Assembly: GCA_046597185.1 (NCBI GenBank)
Contig: JBKJLF010000263.1
Location: 1-8,550, forward strand
Length of the DNA: 8,550 bases
Source of the DNA: CAMBDR01 sp046597185
GTDB taxonomy: Bacteria; Pseudomonadota; Gammaproteobacteria; Burkholderiales; Burkholderiaceae_D
Direction: 5' to 3'
Shown: in pieces, positions 1 to 7,104 of the stretch
How positions within the stretch are numbered: the first letter of the stretch is position 1
Layout of the letters: the number at the start of each line of letters is the position of its first letter
Made by a program: the position numbers and the translations under genes
Notes under the pieces: generated by a model
What the model was told of the DNA's origin: nothing
Databases searched by the model: none
What the model saw: only the letters and a program-made list of their open reading frames with translations

Positions 1-984
1 ATGGCCGCCAAAACCACCCTGAACGCCAACGATTTGCCCGATAACCTTGGCCCCTTGCGTAGCGCCATCGAGCGTGCCTGCCCTCACGGGATGTCGCCGA
101 AAACCAAAAGCTTTAAGGGGCGCGATAAGGGTTCATGGGAAACACCGCCAACCGCTGTGGATAACGCCTGGGCGCTGTTGAAAGATGATTTCGATGTCAT
201 CTGCAAAAAAACGCCGAAGTTTAAAAACAGCAACCACTATAAACATTTGGGAACGCTCGGTTCCGGTAACCACTTCATTGAAGTGTGTTTGGATGAATCA
301 AACGCCGTGTGGTTTATGTTGCACTCGGGTTCACGCGGCGTAGGTAACGCGATTGGGAGCTATTTTATTGAATTGGCCAAGCAGGATATGCGGCGTCATT
401 TTATTAATTTGCCGGATCAGGATTTGGCCTATTTGCCGGAAGGCACCGAGCATTACGATGATTATGTGCAAGCCGTGGATTGGGCGCAGAAATTTGCCCG
501 TATGAACCGCGAAGTGATGATGCAAAACTTAATCGCCGCAGTGCGTACCGTGATCAGCAAACCGTTCGAAACCCATATCGAAGCAGTCAACTGTCACCAT
601 AATTATGTGCAGAAAGAACACCACTTCGGTAAAGATGTGCTGGTAACGCGTAAGGGTGCGGTGTCGGCACGGGAAGGTGAATTGGGGATTATTCCGGGTT
701 CGATGGGGGCAAAAAGCTTTATTGTGCGCGGTAAGGGTAATGCCGATAGCTTCCATAGCTGTAGCCACGGCGCAGGCCGTATGATGAGCCGTACCGAAGC
801 CAAAAAACGCTATACGCTGGAAGACCAAATTAAAGCCACCGAAGGCGTGGAATGCCGTAAAGATGCGGATGTGATTGATGAAATTCCGATGGCGTATAAA
901 GATATCGATGCCGTCATGCAGGCGCAAAGCGCCTTGGTGGAAGTGGTGCATACCTTAAAACAAGTGGTGTGCGTGAAAGGATAG
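1..984 (+). CDS. rtcB: RNA-splicing ligase RtcB, 5'-partial (window edge)
   Basis: RtcB is a cytoplasmic, Mn- and GTP-dependent ligase that joins RNA 3'-phosphate or 2',3'-cyclic phosphate ends to 5'-OH ends, in tRNA splicing or RNA repair. The 327 visible residues match the family to the C-terminus. Visible landmarks are the GTLGSGNHF segment (N90, H91), HSGSRG (H108) and NCHHNYV (H199, H200), all metal or nucleotide-pocket regions, and SCSHGAGR, whose H256 should be the guanylylated catalytic histidine. The ATG at position 1 is not the real start. Family members are about 400 residues, and the first visible residues correspond to those just after the conserved DIGCGM motif, so roughly 80 N-terminal residues, including the Asp and Cys metal ligands, lie upstream. 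The gene ends one base before rtcA, which implies co-transcription. The promoter, sigma54/RtcR-dependent in E. coli, is outside the window. Confidence 0.96.
   Translation: MAAKTTLNANDLPDNLGPLRSAIERACPHGMSPKTKSFKGRDKGSWETPPTAVDNAWALLKDDFDVICKKTPKFKNSNHYKHLGTLGSGNHFIEVCLDESNAVWFMLHSGSRGVGNAIGSYFIELAKQDMRRHFINLPDQDLAYLPEGTEHYDDYVQAVDWAQKFARMNREVMMQNLIAAVRTVISKPFETHIEAVNCHHNYVQKEHHFGKDVLVTRKGAVSAREGELGIIPGSMGAKSFIVRGKGNADSFHSCSHGAGRMMSRTEAKKRYTLEDQIKATEGVECRKDADVIDEIPMAYKDIDAVMQAQSALVEVVHTLKQVVCVKG
976..981 (+). promoter_or_regulatory. Ribosome-binding site of rtcA inside the end of rtcB
   Basis: AAAGGA lies in the last codons of rtcB, four bases before the ATG at 986. It supports the 986 start over the in-frame ATG at 1010 and fits coupled translation of the two genes. 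The spacing is at the short end of normal. Confidence 0.55.
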
Positions 985-985
985 C

Positions 986-2026
986 ATGTTAGATAAAACC
1001 ATAACGAAAATGATTGAGCTGGATGGCGCAAGCGGCGAAGGCGGCGGCCAAATTTTACGCACGGCGCTGGCGCTGTCGATGATTACCGGCCAGCCCTTTC
1101 GCATCAACAATATTCGCGGCAACCGACCCAAACCGGGCTTGATGCGCCAGCATTTGGTGGCGGTGCAGGCGGCAGCCAAAATCTGTGATGCAGATATTGG
1201 CAAGCCGCAATTAAAAGACGCCAGCCTGTGCTTTCAACCCCAGGCCATTAAGGGCGGGCAGTTTGATTTTGATATTGGCAGCGCCGGAAGCTGTACCCTG
1301 GTGCTGCAAACGATTCTGCCCGCCCTGCTGTTTGCCGATAAGCCTTCGCAAATTTCGATATGCGGCGGCACCCACAACCCAATGGCACCGCCGCTACACT
1401 TTTTGCAGCGCGCTTACGCCCGCGTGTTGGCCGATATGGGCGTGAAGCTGGAACTGAGTCTGGAACGATTTGGCTTTTTTCCGGCAGGCGGTGGCAAGGT
1501 GGTGGCGCAAGTGCAGCCGTGCCCGCAACTGCGCGCGCTACACTTACACGCCCCCGGCGCACGGGTGGATGCGTATGCGGAAAGCTTTGTGGCAGGCGTG
1601 GCAGGTTCGGTGGCAGAGCGGGAACTGGAAGCGGTTGGCAAAGGTATGAATTGGCAAGAAAACCAACTCAAACTGCGCGCCCTGCCCGACAACCAAGGCC
1701 CCGGCAATGTGTTGTTGCTCACGCTGGAGCAACAACACGTGACCGAAGTATTTTCCGCCCTGGGAGAAAAGTCGCTCTCTTCCGAGGCGGTAGCGCAAAA
1801 GGCCATTAAAGCATTGCGTGAATATCTGGCTTCTGGCGCGGCAGTGGGTGAATATTTGGCCGACCAAATCATGCTGCCGATGGCCTTGGCGGGCAGCGGC
1901 AGTTTTACGGTGGGCCATGTTTCGCAACATGCCCACACCAATGCCGAAGTCATCGCCCGCTTTTTACCTGTTTCGATTCGTTTTGAAGCGCATGGCCAAG
2001 TGCAACGCTGCATCATTCAATCCTGA
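986..2026 (+). CDS. rtcA: RNA 3'-terminal phosphate cyclase RtcA
   Basis: RtcA is an ATP-dependent enzyme that converts an RNA 3'-phosphate to a 2',3'-cyclic phosphate through a covalent AMP-histidine intermediate, producing ends that RtcB can use. The 346-residue product is full length for the family (about 340). It carries the N-terminal GEGGGQILR loop, the GSAGSCTLVLQT segment, GGTHNP, the FFPAGGGKV turn, an AVGEYLADQ motif and a C-terminal SQHAHTN segment in which H315 is the expected adenylylated residue. The start at 986 is chosen because AAAGGA (976-981) lies just upstream, although spacing is short. A second ATG at 1010 aligns with the usual E. coli-type N-terminus (MIELDG) but has no clear ribosome-binding site. 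The one-base gap after rtcB suggests translational coupling. No frameshift or missing catalytic residue is seen. Confidence 0.96.
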   Translation: MLDKTITKMIELDGASGEGGGQILRTALALSMITGQPFRINNIRGNRPKPGLMRQHLVAVQAAAKICDADIGKPQLKDASLCFQPQAIKGGQFDFDIGSAGSCTLVLQTILPALLFADKPSQISICGGTHNPMAPPLHFLQRAYARVLADMGVKLELSLERFGFFPAGGGKVVAQVQPCPQLRALHLHAPGARVDAYAESFVAGVAGSVAERELEAVGKGMNWQENQLKLRALPDNQGPGNVLLLTLEQQHVTEVFSALGEKSLSSEAVAQKAIKALREYLASGAAVGEYLADQIMLPMALAGSGSFTVGHVSQHAHTNAEVIARFLPVSIRFEAHGQVQRCIIQS

Positions 2027-2046
2027 ATCCTGAACAACCGCAAGCA

Positions 2047-2068
2047 ACCCAACCACCCCAACCACCCA
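2047..2068. repeat. C/A-rich 9-bp tandem repeat (about two copies) between rtcA and the acyltransferase gene
   Basis: Two adjacent 9-mers, AACCACCCC (2051-2059) and AACCACCCA (2060-2068), differ at one base and are preceded by a partial unit. The complementary strand, which is the sense strand for transcripts leaving the acyltransferase gene, has runs of GGG, GG, GGGG, GG and GGG separated by T or TT. It could form a two-layer G-quadruplex, but this is not tested. Confidence 0.55.
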
Positions 2069-2100
2069 CGGCGTAGCGCCATACCACGCTGCTACGCCGT
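2068..2100. terminator. Perfect 10-bp inverted repeat at the convergent rtcA / acyltransferase 3' ends
   Basis: ACGGCGTAGC (2068-2077) and its exact reverse complement GCTACGCCGT (2091-2100) enclose a 13-base loop. The right arm covers the stop codon and final codons of the leftward acyltransferase gene; rtcA ends 41 bases to the left. The position between convergent genes suggests a bidirectional transcript-end hairpin. Neither side has a T-run, so it is not a textbook intrinsic terminator. It could instead protect 3' ends or be a dispersed palindromic repeat. Confidence 0.5.
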
Positions 2101-3477
2101 ACAAACCGCCGCTTCCAGCGCGTCGAAGGCTTCCAACAAATAATCCCCCAGCCGATTCAATTGCGGCAAATCATCTGCCGCAATCATGCCAAAGTAAAGC
2201 TCGCCCGCATAACTGAATAAAGTCAGATTCAATAAATTGCTGGGCAGCAAAGTACTCAAGGGGTGCAGTTCTTCCATTTTCGCCCCCATGATATACAAAT
2301 GCTGGCTCGGCCCCTGCACGTTGGAGACCATCATATTGCCCATTGGCGGCATACGGGCGCTGATATTCAGGGTTTCGCCAAGCTGGCCCAACATGCCCGT
2401 TACCAGGGTGTAGGTTTCAATTGCTTCCGGTACCACACTATCGACCATGGTGCGCACGTTGCGTAGCGAAAAGCCAATATTACGCAAACGCACATAAGGG
2501 TCATCGGTCGGGGTCGATAGTTCGACCAAAATCACCCCAAACTTATTACCCACCACCACTTCGCCCTTTTGCCGCAGATCGACCGGCATTTGAATCGTGA
2601 TCGGTTTATCGAGCACAATACCCTGATCGTCAAGGTAACGGTGCAAGGCATCGTCGATGCAAGTCAAGGCCACATGATTGACCGAGGAACGGGTCACCTT
2701 GCGAATTTTGTTGATGGTCGCCATGGGTACGCAAACGCTGGCAAATTGACGACCCGGCGTCACCTGCCCATTCAAAGGCGTATGGCCGTTGGCCACATAG
2801 GGTAAGGCAATCGCGTTTTTGGTCAGATTAATGCTTTCCAAAAACAACATCGCAGCCAATCGCCCTATCCCCCAAAAGCGCATCCCAACCCCTTTCAAGC
2901 CACCCACCGCCTGCTTCAATACGTCCATCTTCAATTGTCGGTGCTCGTCATGCGCGCGGCTGTTGCGTTTAAGCGTCCACACGGGCCGTAATGGTGCCGG
3001 GCCTGGCGCGGAATCCAGACATTGGGTAATCCAGCGTACCAGCGCAATGCCGTCCGCATAGGCATGATGAATTTTTTGATACAGTGCAAATTTACCATCG
3101 GGCAAGCCGTCGATCACATGCACTTCCCATAGCGGGCGCGAGCGGTCCAACATCGGAATATGCAAACCGGATACCATTTCATACAAGTCTTGTCGCCAAT
3201 CTTCGCTGGTCGTAATCTTGTGATAGAAAATATGATCGGCCATATTGATGGCGGCGGCATCTTCCCAACTGGGCATGGCGGTCGCTGAAAAATGAACCAC
3301 ACGATTAAAAGGCGCTTCAACCGTGGTCGAACTTAAAAAAGCCTCATAGACCTTTTTAACAAAATTGGCGCGTGACTTTGGCGGACGCTGACAAATAAGC
3401 AGGCCAGCAACATGTTTGGGATTGGCTTCGGACTCGGCGACTAAACAAGCGAGATCCATTAACGATAACTTGGTCAT
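2092..3477 (-). CDS. Wax ester synthase / diacylglycerol acyltransferase (WS/DGAT) family protein
   Basis: Members of this family transfer acyl groups from acyl-CoA to fatty alcohols (wax esters) or diacylglycerol (triacylglycerols) at the inner face of the cytoplasmic membrane, building storage lipid. The product shows the catalytic HHxxxDG motif as HHAYADG (H137, H138, D142, G143) and a PLWEVHVIDGL segment just before it. The C-terminal half has SNVQGP, then LYIMGAKM and a SYAGELYFG segment typical of the C-terminal domain. The 461-residue length matches the roughly 460 usual for the family. The start at 3477 gives MTKLSLMDLACLV, the expected N-terminus, with GGAAAA upstream on this strand. 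The frame stays open to 3648, but that extension is Cys/Val-rich repeat translation and unlikely to be protein. The gene is convergent with rtcA and divergent from the amidohydrolase gene. Substrate choice cannot be read from sequence. Confidence 0.93.
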   Translation of the reverse strand: MTKLSLMDLACLVAESEANPKHVAGLLICQRPPKSRANFVKKVYEAFLSSTTVEAPFNRVVHFSATAMPSWEDAAAINMADHIFYHKITTSEDWRQDLYEMVSGLHIPMLDRSRPLWEVHVIDGLPDGKFALYQKIHHAYADGIALVRWITQCLDSAPGPAPLRPVWTLKRNSRAHDEHRQLKMDVLKQAVGGLKGVGMRFWGIGRLAAMLFLESINLTKNAIALPYVANGHTPLNGQVTPGRQFASVCVPMATINKIRKVTRSSVNHVALTCIDDALHRYLDDQGIVLDKPITIQMPVDLRQKGEVVVGNKFGVILVELSTPTDDPYVRLRNIGFSLRNVRTMVDSVVPEAIETYTLVTGMLGQLGETLNISARMPPMGNMMVSNVQGPSQHLYIMGAKMEELHPLSTLLPSNLLNLTLFSYAGELYFGMIAADDLPQLNRLGDYLLEAFDALEAAVCTA

Positions 3478-3601
3478 ATTTTTCCGTTCAGGTAGTAAAA
3501 GTTGCATGTAATCTTGACTCTCATGACATGTCCATCCGATCCGGCCCCTGCACATCTCAAACCATGGATCGGCGCTCATTTTACCATGCATGTATCCCTC
3601 A

Positions 3602-3634
3602 CAAACGACGCAAACGACGCAAACGACGCAAACG
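3602..3634. repeat. Tandem 9-bp repeat CAAACGACG, 3.7 copies
   Basis: Three exact CAAACGACG units (3602-3610, 3611-3619, 3620-3628) are followed by a partial unit CAAACG (3629-3634). The unit is a multiple of three, so the acyltransferase frame stays open through it on the minus strand and would encode repeated Val-Cys-Val. That makes the upstream ATG at 3648 look like a start. The array sits between the divergent genes, next to the 18-bp palindrome. Confidence 0.9.
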
Positions 3635-3640
3635 TGTAAG

Positions 3641-3658
3641 GTGGGCACCGGTGCCCAC
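3641..3658. repeat. Perfect 18-bp palindrome (operator-like or REP-like)
   Basis: GTGGGCACCGGTGCCCAC is its own reverse complement with no spacer. It starts ten bases upstream of the TATAAT box (3668-3673) and covers the place where a -35 hexamer would lie (about 3644-3651). That position fits an operator for a dimeric regulator. Short palindromes of the GTGGGCAC/GTGCCCAC type also occur as dispersed REP-like repeats in Proteobacteria, so either reading is possible. Only one copy is present in this window. Confidence 0.75.
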
Positions 3659-3667
3659 GCGTTGGTC

Positions 3668-3673
3668 TATAAT
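3668..3673 (+). promoter_or_regulatory. Consensus -10 box TATAAT of the amidohydrolase gene
   Basis: TATAAT lies 32 bases before the ATG at 3706, giving a likely transcript start near 3680 and a leader of about 26 bases. No recognisable -35 hexamer exists at 16-18 bases upstream (GCACCG and neighbours), nor an extended TGn element. If used, the promoter may be weak or activator-dependent. Confidence 0.5.
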
Positions 3674-3695
3674 GCGAGCAAATAACTTTTAACCT

Positions 3696-3700
3696 CGGAG
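3696..3700 (+). promoter_or_regulatory. Ribosome-binding site of the amidohydrolase gene
   Basis: CGGAG lies five bases before the ATG at 3706. It fixes this start, which is followed directly by a plausible signal peptide. Confidence 0.6.
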
Positions 3701-3705
3701 ACCGG

Positions 3706-6700
3706 ATGATCAATTTGAGCGCGTGCCTGCCTTTACCAGACTTTAAACGACTCGCTGCATTGTGCTTGCGCTTATGCTTGCCCTTATGTTTGAGCAGCCT
3801 GTTTTTAGCTAACGCAGCCATTGGTGCAGATGGCGTGACTGGTGCCGGCGCCCCCAAACCGAAATGGGATGTCAACCATCCGCCGGGCGTGAGCCAAATC
3901 GTGCAAATTGACACCCGCAGCGGCACCTGGATGAGTGTCGATATCAGCCCGGATGGCCAGCAATTGGTATTCGATTTATTGGGCGATATTTATACCCTGC
4001 CGATTACCGGCGGCGAGGCCAAAGCCTTAACCCACTCCATGGCGTGGGAGATGCAACCGCGCTTTTCGCCCGATGGCCGCCAAATTGCCTTTGTTTCCGA
4101 TGCCGCAGGGGGCGATAATCTTTGGGTCATGCAAGCCGACGGCAGCAATGCCCATGCCATCACCAAAGAAAGCTACCGCTTGCTGAATAACCCGGTCTGG
4201 CATCCAAACGGGCAATATCTGGCCGCACGCAAGCATTTTACTGGCACCCGTTCGATTGGCTCGGGTGAAATTTGGCTCTACCACACCAGCGCCACAGGCA
4301 GCGGCGTGGCCTTGAATGAAAAACCGAATTGGCAAAAAGATTTGGGGGAACCCGCGTTCTCCAAAGATGGGCGCTACCTGTATTATTCGCAAGACAGCAC
4401 ACCCGGCACCTCGTTCGAATATAACCGGGACAGCCACGGTCAAATTTATCAAATTTTCCGGCGCGATTTGCAAGAAGCCAAAACCCAGGCCTTTGTCTCG
4501 GGGCCGGGTGGTGCCATTCGCCCTGGCCCATCGCCGGATGGCAAGTATCTGGCCTTCGTGCGCCGAGTCAATAATCAAAGCACTTTGTTTATTAAAAATA
4601 CGCAAACCGGTGTCGAACAGGCGGCATGGCCAGAACTGGAGCGCGATATGCAGGAAGCCTGGGCCATCCACGGCGTCTACCCCGGATTTTGCTGGCTGCC
4701 GGATAGTAAAGAAATCGTGATTTGGGCCAAGGGTGGTTTATGGCGCGTCAACCCGTTTACTGGCCGAGCACAATCCATTGCCTTCCACGTGAAAGACAGC
4801 CGCGAAATTCGGCCAGCTTTGCGCTTTAGCCAAAACGTGGCACCGGATCAATTTAATGTAAAACAATTGCGCTGGCCGCAGGTTGCGCCACAGGGCGATA
4901 AAGTGGTGTACTCGGCCCTGGGTTACCTGTATATCCGTGATTTGCACCAGGGCAAGACCAAAGGCGAGGCGCGTCGCCTGACGCAACAAACCGATCACTT
5001 TGAATTTTTTCCGACCTTCTCGCGTGATGGCAAATCGATTGCATTTACCACATGGAACGATCAAACCACCGGTTCGGTGCGCGTGCTCGACCTTGCCAGC
5101 GGTAAAGAGCGCATCATCACGTCCCAACCGGGCAAATACATCGAACCGCAATTTTCGCCCGATGCGCGCCAGATAGCGTATGTCAAGCAGGCGGGTGGCT
5201 ATTTGACCACACCCTGGTATGGCTTGGAAAATGGAGTCTACCTCGCCAGTGTCGATGGCAGCAGCCCCCCACGCAAAATTACCGACGATGGCAACCGCCC
5301 GCAATTTGGCGCAGACAATCAATACCTTTACGTTAGTCGCGTGCAAGAAGAAAGCGAAGTCGATTTTCATAATGATTTGATTCGGATTGATCTTGCGCAA
5401 GCGCATGAACAAGTGATTGCCAAAAGTGAATTCGCTACCCACTATGCACTGGCACCGAACGGCCAGCAACTGGCCTGGCGCGAGCGTTTTCACGTATTTG
5501 TCGCACCACTGCCGCTGACCGGAAAAACGATTAATCTCGGTAAAGGCAGCGATGGTTTGCCAAGCAAACAATTGGATCACATCGCGGGGGAATACCTGCA
5601 TTGGTCGGGTGATAGTCAACGCTTGCATTACACTCTGGGTGATCAATTGTTTAGCCATGATGTGAGCCACAGTTTTGTCTGGCAGCCGCCCACGCCTGTG
5701 AATGAGGCTGGCAAAGATGCGGCTGATACCGGTACGTCGGGTGCCATGTCGGCGACGCCAGCCCCCCCGGCAACGTCTGGCATCGCGATTGGATTCAAAG
5801 CCAGCAGCGCCCAGAGCCAAGGGCAAATCGTTATTTCCGGCGCACGCATCATCACCATGAAGGGCGATGAAGTGATTGAAAATGGCCGCATCGTCATCGA
5901 AAACAATCGAATCCTCGCCATCGGCAAAGCCAGTGACATTACCATCCCCAAGGGCGCGCTGGAATTTAATGCCCAGGGCAAAACCATGATTCCGGGTCTG
6001 GTCGATGTGCATTGGCATGGCGGCATGGGCGAGAATGGGATTATTCCCCAACAAAGTTGGGTCAATTACGCCTCGTTGGCCTTTGGTGTGACCACCCTTC
6101 ATGATCCATCCAATGACACCGCGCAAATCTTTACCCAAAGCGAAATGCAGCGCGCCGGCAGCATCGTGGGGCCACGTATTTTCTCCACCGGGACGATTTT
6201 ATATGGTGCCAAAGGCTCGTTCGCGGCCCCGGTAGAGAGTTTGGACGATGCCTTGCTCCACCTCAAACGACAGCAAGCAGCGGGGGCGTTCAGCGTGAAA
6301 AGTTACAATCAACCGCGGCGCGAGCAAAGGCAACAAGTTATTGAAGCCGCACGCCAAACTCAAATGATGGTGGTGCCGGAAGGTGGCTCGCTATTTCAAC
6401 AAAATATGACGATGATTATCGATGGCCATACCGGCGTCGAGCACGCGCTGCCAGTGGCCAATGTGTATGACGACGTAAAACAGTTGTGGTCGCAAACAGC
6501 GGTCGGCTACACGCCCACCCTGGGCGTGGCGTATGGCGGGTTGGATGGCGAACATTATTGGTATGCCTATTCCGAAGTATGGAAGCATCCGCTACTCACC
6601 CGCTTTGTACCACGCACGATTTTGCAGCCGCGCAGTGTGCGCCGCCCGATTGCACCCGAGACGGACTATGGCGTATTCGACACCGCGCGGGCCGCAACAG

Positions 6701-7104
6701 CACTGCAACGCAGCGGGGTGAATGTGAATTTGGGCGCGCATGGCCAACGCGAGGGTTTGGCCGCACACTGGGAGTTATGGAGCTTGTACAAGGGCGGCAT
6801 GACGCCGCTCGAAGCCTTACGCGTTGGCACCATCAACGGTGCCAAATACTTGGGGCTGGAGCGTGATATCGGCTCGCTGGAAGTGGGCAAACTGGCCGAT
6901 CTGGTGTTGATTGATGGCGATGTGCTGCAGAACTTTTTGCAATCGGATCGGGTTACCCATGTGATGCAAAATGGTCGCCTGTTTGAGAGCCAGAGCATGA
7001 ATCAAATTTTACCACCCGCCAAACCACGCATGCCATTTTTCTTTGAAGGCCAGCATGCGCTTGGCATGCCAGTTCAAACCCTGGGCAGCAAGCATGGCCA
7101 TTGA
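3706..7104 (+). CDS. Exported TolB-like beta-propeller / amidohydrolase fusion protein
   Basis: The 1132-residue product has three parts. Residues 1 to about 41 are a signal peptide: basic K14-R15, a Leu/Cys-rich core and likely cleavage near ANA (35-37), so export to the periplasm is expected. Residues of about 70-660 carry many PD40/WD40-like blades of the form F-S-P-D-G-x-x-I-A-F (for example DISPDGQQLVF near 79, RFSPDGRQIAF, TFSRDGKSIAF, QFSPDARQIAY), probably two propellers. An Ala/Thr/Pro/Ser-rich linker (about 660-705) leads to an amidohydrolase-superfamily domain. That domain has the metal-binding DVHWHG (H769, H771), a candidate carboxylated lysine K865 in SVKSY, H913 in VEHALP, and GAHGQ (H1012) with AAHWELW (H1021) near the end. 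A C-terminal GTINGAKYLGL and LADLVLID complete the fold. Substrate is unknown; related domains cleave peptides, imides or cyclic amides. It stands alone, and its stop abuts the stop of the leftward oxidoreductase fragment. Confidence 0.92.
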   Translation: MINLSACLPLPDFKRLAALCLRLCLPLCLSSLFLANAAIGADGVTGAGAPKPKWDVNHPPGVSQIVQIDTRSGTWMSVDISPDGQQLVFDLLGDIYTLPITGGEAKALTHSMAWEMQPRFSPDGRQIAFVSDAAGGDNLWVMQADGSNAHAITKESYRLLNNPVWHPNGQYLAARKHFTGTRSIGSGEIWLYHTSATGSGVALNEKPNWQKDLGEPAFSKDGRYLYYSQDSTPGTSFEYNRDSHGQIYQIFRRDLQEAKTQAFVSGPGGAIRPGPSPDGKYLAFVRRVNNQSTLFIKNTQTGVEQAAWPELERDMQEAWAIHGVYPGFCWLPDSKEIVIWAKGGLWRVNPFTGRAQSIAFHVKDSREIRPALRFSQNVAPDQFNVKQLRWPQVAPQGDKVVYSALGYLYIRDLHQGKTKGEARRLTQQTDHFEFFPTFSRDGKSIAFTTWNDQTTGSVRVLDLASGKERIITSQPGKYIEPQFSPDARQIAYVKQAGGYLTTPWYGLENGVYLASVDGSSPPRKITDDGNRPQFGADNQYLYVSRVQEESEVDFHNDLIRIDLAQAHEQVIAKSEFATHYALAPNGQQLAWRERFHVFVAPLPLTGKTINLGKGSDGLPSKQLDHIAGEYLHWSGDSQRLHYTLGDQLFSHDVSHSFVWQPPTPVNEAGKDAADTGTSGAMSATPAPPATSGIAIGFKASSAQSQGQIVISGARIITMKGDEVIENGRIVIENNRILAIGKASDITIPKGALEFNAQGKTMIPGLVDVHWHGGMGENGIIPQQSWVNYASLAFGVTTLHDPSNDTAQIFTQSEMQRAGSIVGPRIFSTGTILYGAKGSFAAPVESLDDALLHLKRQQAAGAFSVKSYNQPRREQRQQVIEAARQTQMMVVPEGGSLFQQNMTMIIDGHTGVEHALPVANVYDDVKQLWSQTAVGYTPTLGVAYGGLDGEHYWYAYSEVWKHPLLTRFVPRTILQPRSVRRPIAPETDYGVFDTARAATALQRSGVNVNLGAHGQREGLAAHWELWSLYKGGMTPLEALRVGTINGAKYLGLERDIGSLEVGKLADLVLIDGDVLQNFLQSDRVTHVMQNGRLFESQSMNQILPPAKPRMPFFFEGQHALGMPVQTLGSKHGH
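3763..3786 (+). repeat. 12-bp imperfect tandem repeat in the signal-peptide coding region
   Basis: TGCTTGCGCTTA and TGCTTGCCCTTA are adjacent and differ at one base; a weaker third unit (TGTTTGAGCA) follows. They encode the alternating Leu-Cys core of the signal peptide (LCLRLCLPLCL). Duplication of a 12-bp unit would lengthen the hydrophobic core by four residues without breaking the frame. Confidence 0.6.

Larger units (their letters stand above)
3478..3705. other. Divergent intergenic region between acyltransferase and amidohydrolase genes
   Basis: This 228-base stretch must carry the promoters of both flanking genes. From left to right it contains an inverted repeat, CCGATCC (3536-3542) and GGATCGG (3566-3572) separated by 23 bases. 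Next come an 8-bp CATGCATG palindrome (3585-3592), a 9-bp tandem repeat (3602-3634), an 18-bp palindrome (3641-3658) and a TATAAT box (3668-3673). A weak leftward promoter candidate is TTGTGA (3599-3604, complement) with TAAAAT (3578-3583, complement), but the 15-base spacing is short. No small gene is convincing here. Confidence 0.6.

Noticed and set aside
1360..2016. Open frames of 149 codons (+) and 200 codons (-) within rtcA
   Set aside because: Both are shadows of rtcA with biased composition and no family resemblance.
3536..3572. 7-bp inverted repeat as a transcription-factor site
   Set aside because: The arms are 23 bases apart and short; chance is likely, so it is only mentioned in the intergenic entry.
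3578..3604. Leftward promoter TTGTGA / TAAAAT for the acyltransferase
   Set aside because: The 15-base spacing is poor and the implied leader is about 95 bases; support is too weak for a separate feature.
3602..3634. Possible CRISPR array
   Set aside because: The 9-bp units are contiguous with no spacers; it is a simple tandem repeat.
3478..3648. 57-residue N-terminal extension of the acyltransferase from an ATG at 3648
   Set aside because: It is translation of the 9-bp repeat (Val-Cys-Val) and intergenic DNA; family alignment and a purine-rich site support the start at 3477.
4738..6138. 466-codon open frame on the minus strand
   Set aside because: It lies antisense within the propeller/amidohydrolase gene, shows no recognisable family, and the plus-strand gene has clear motifs throughout.
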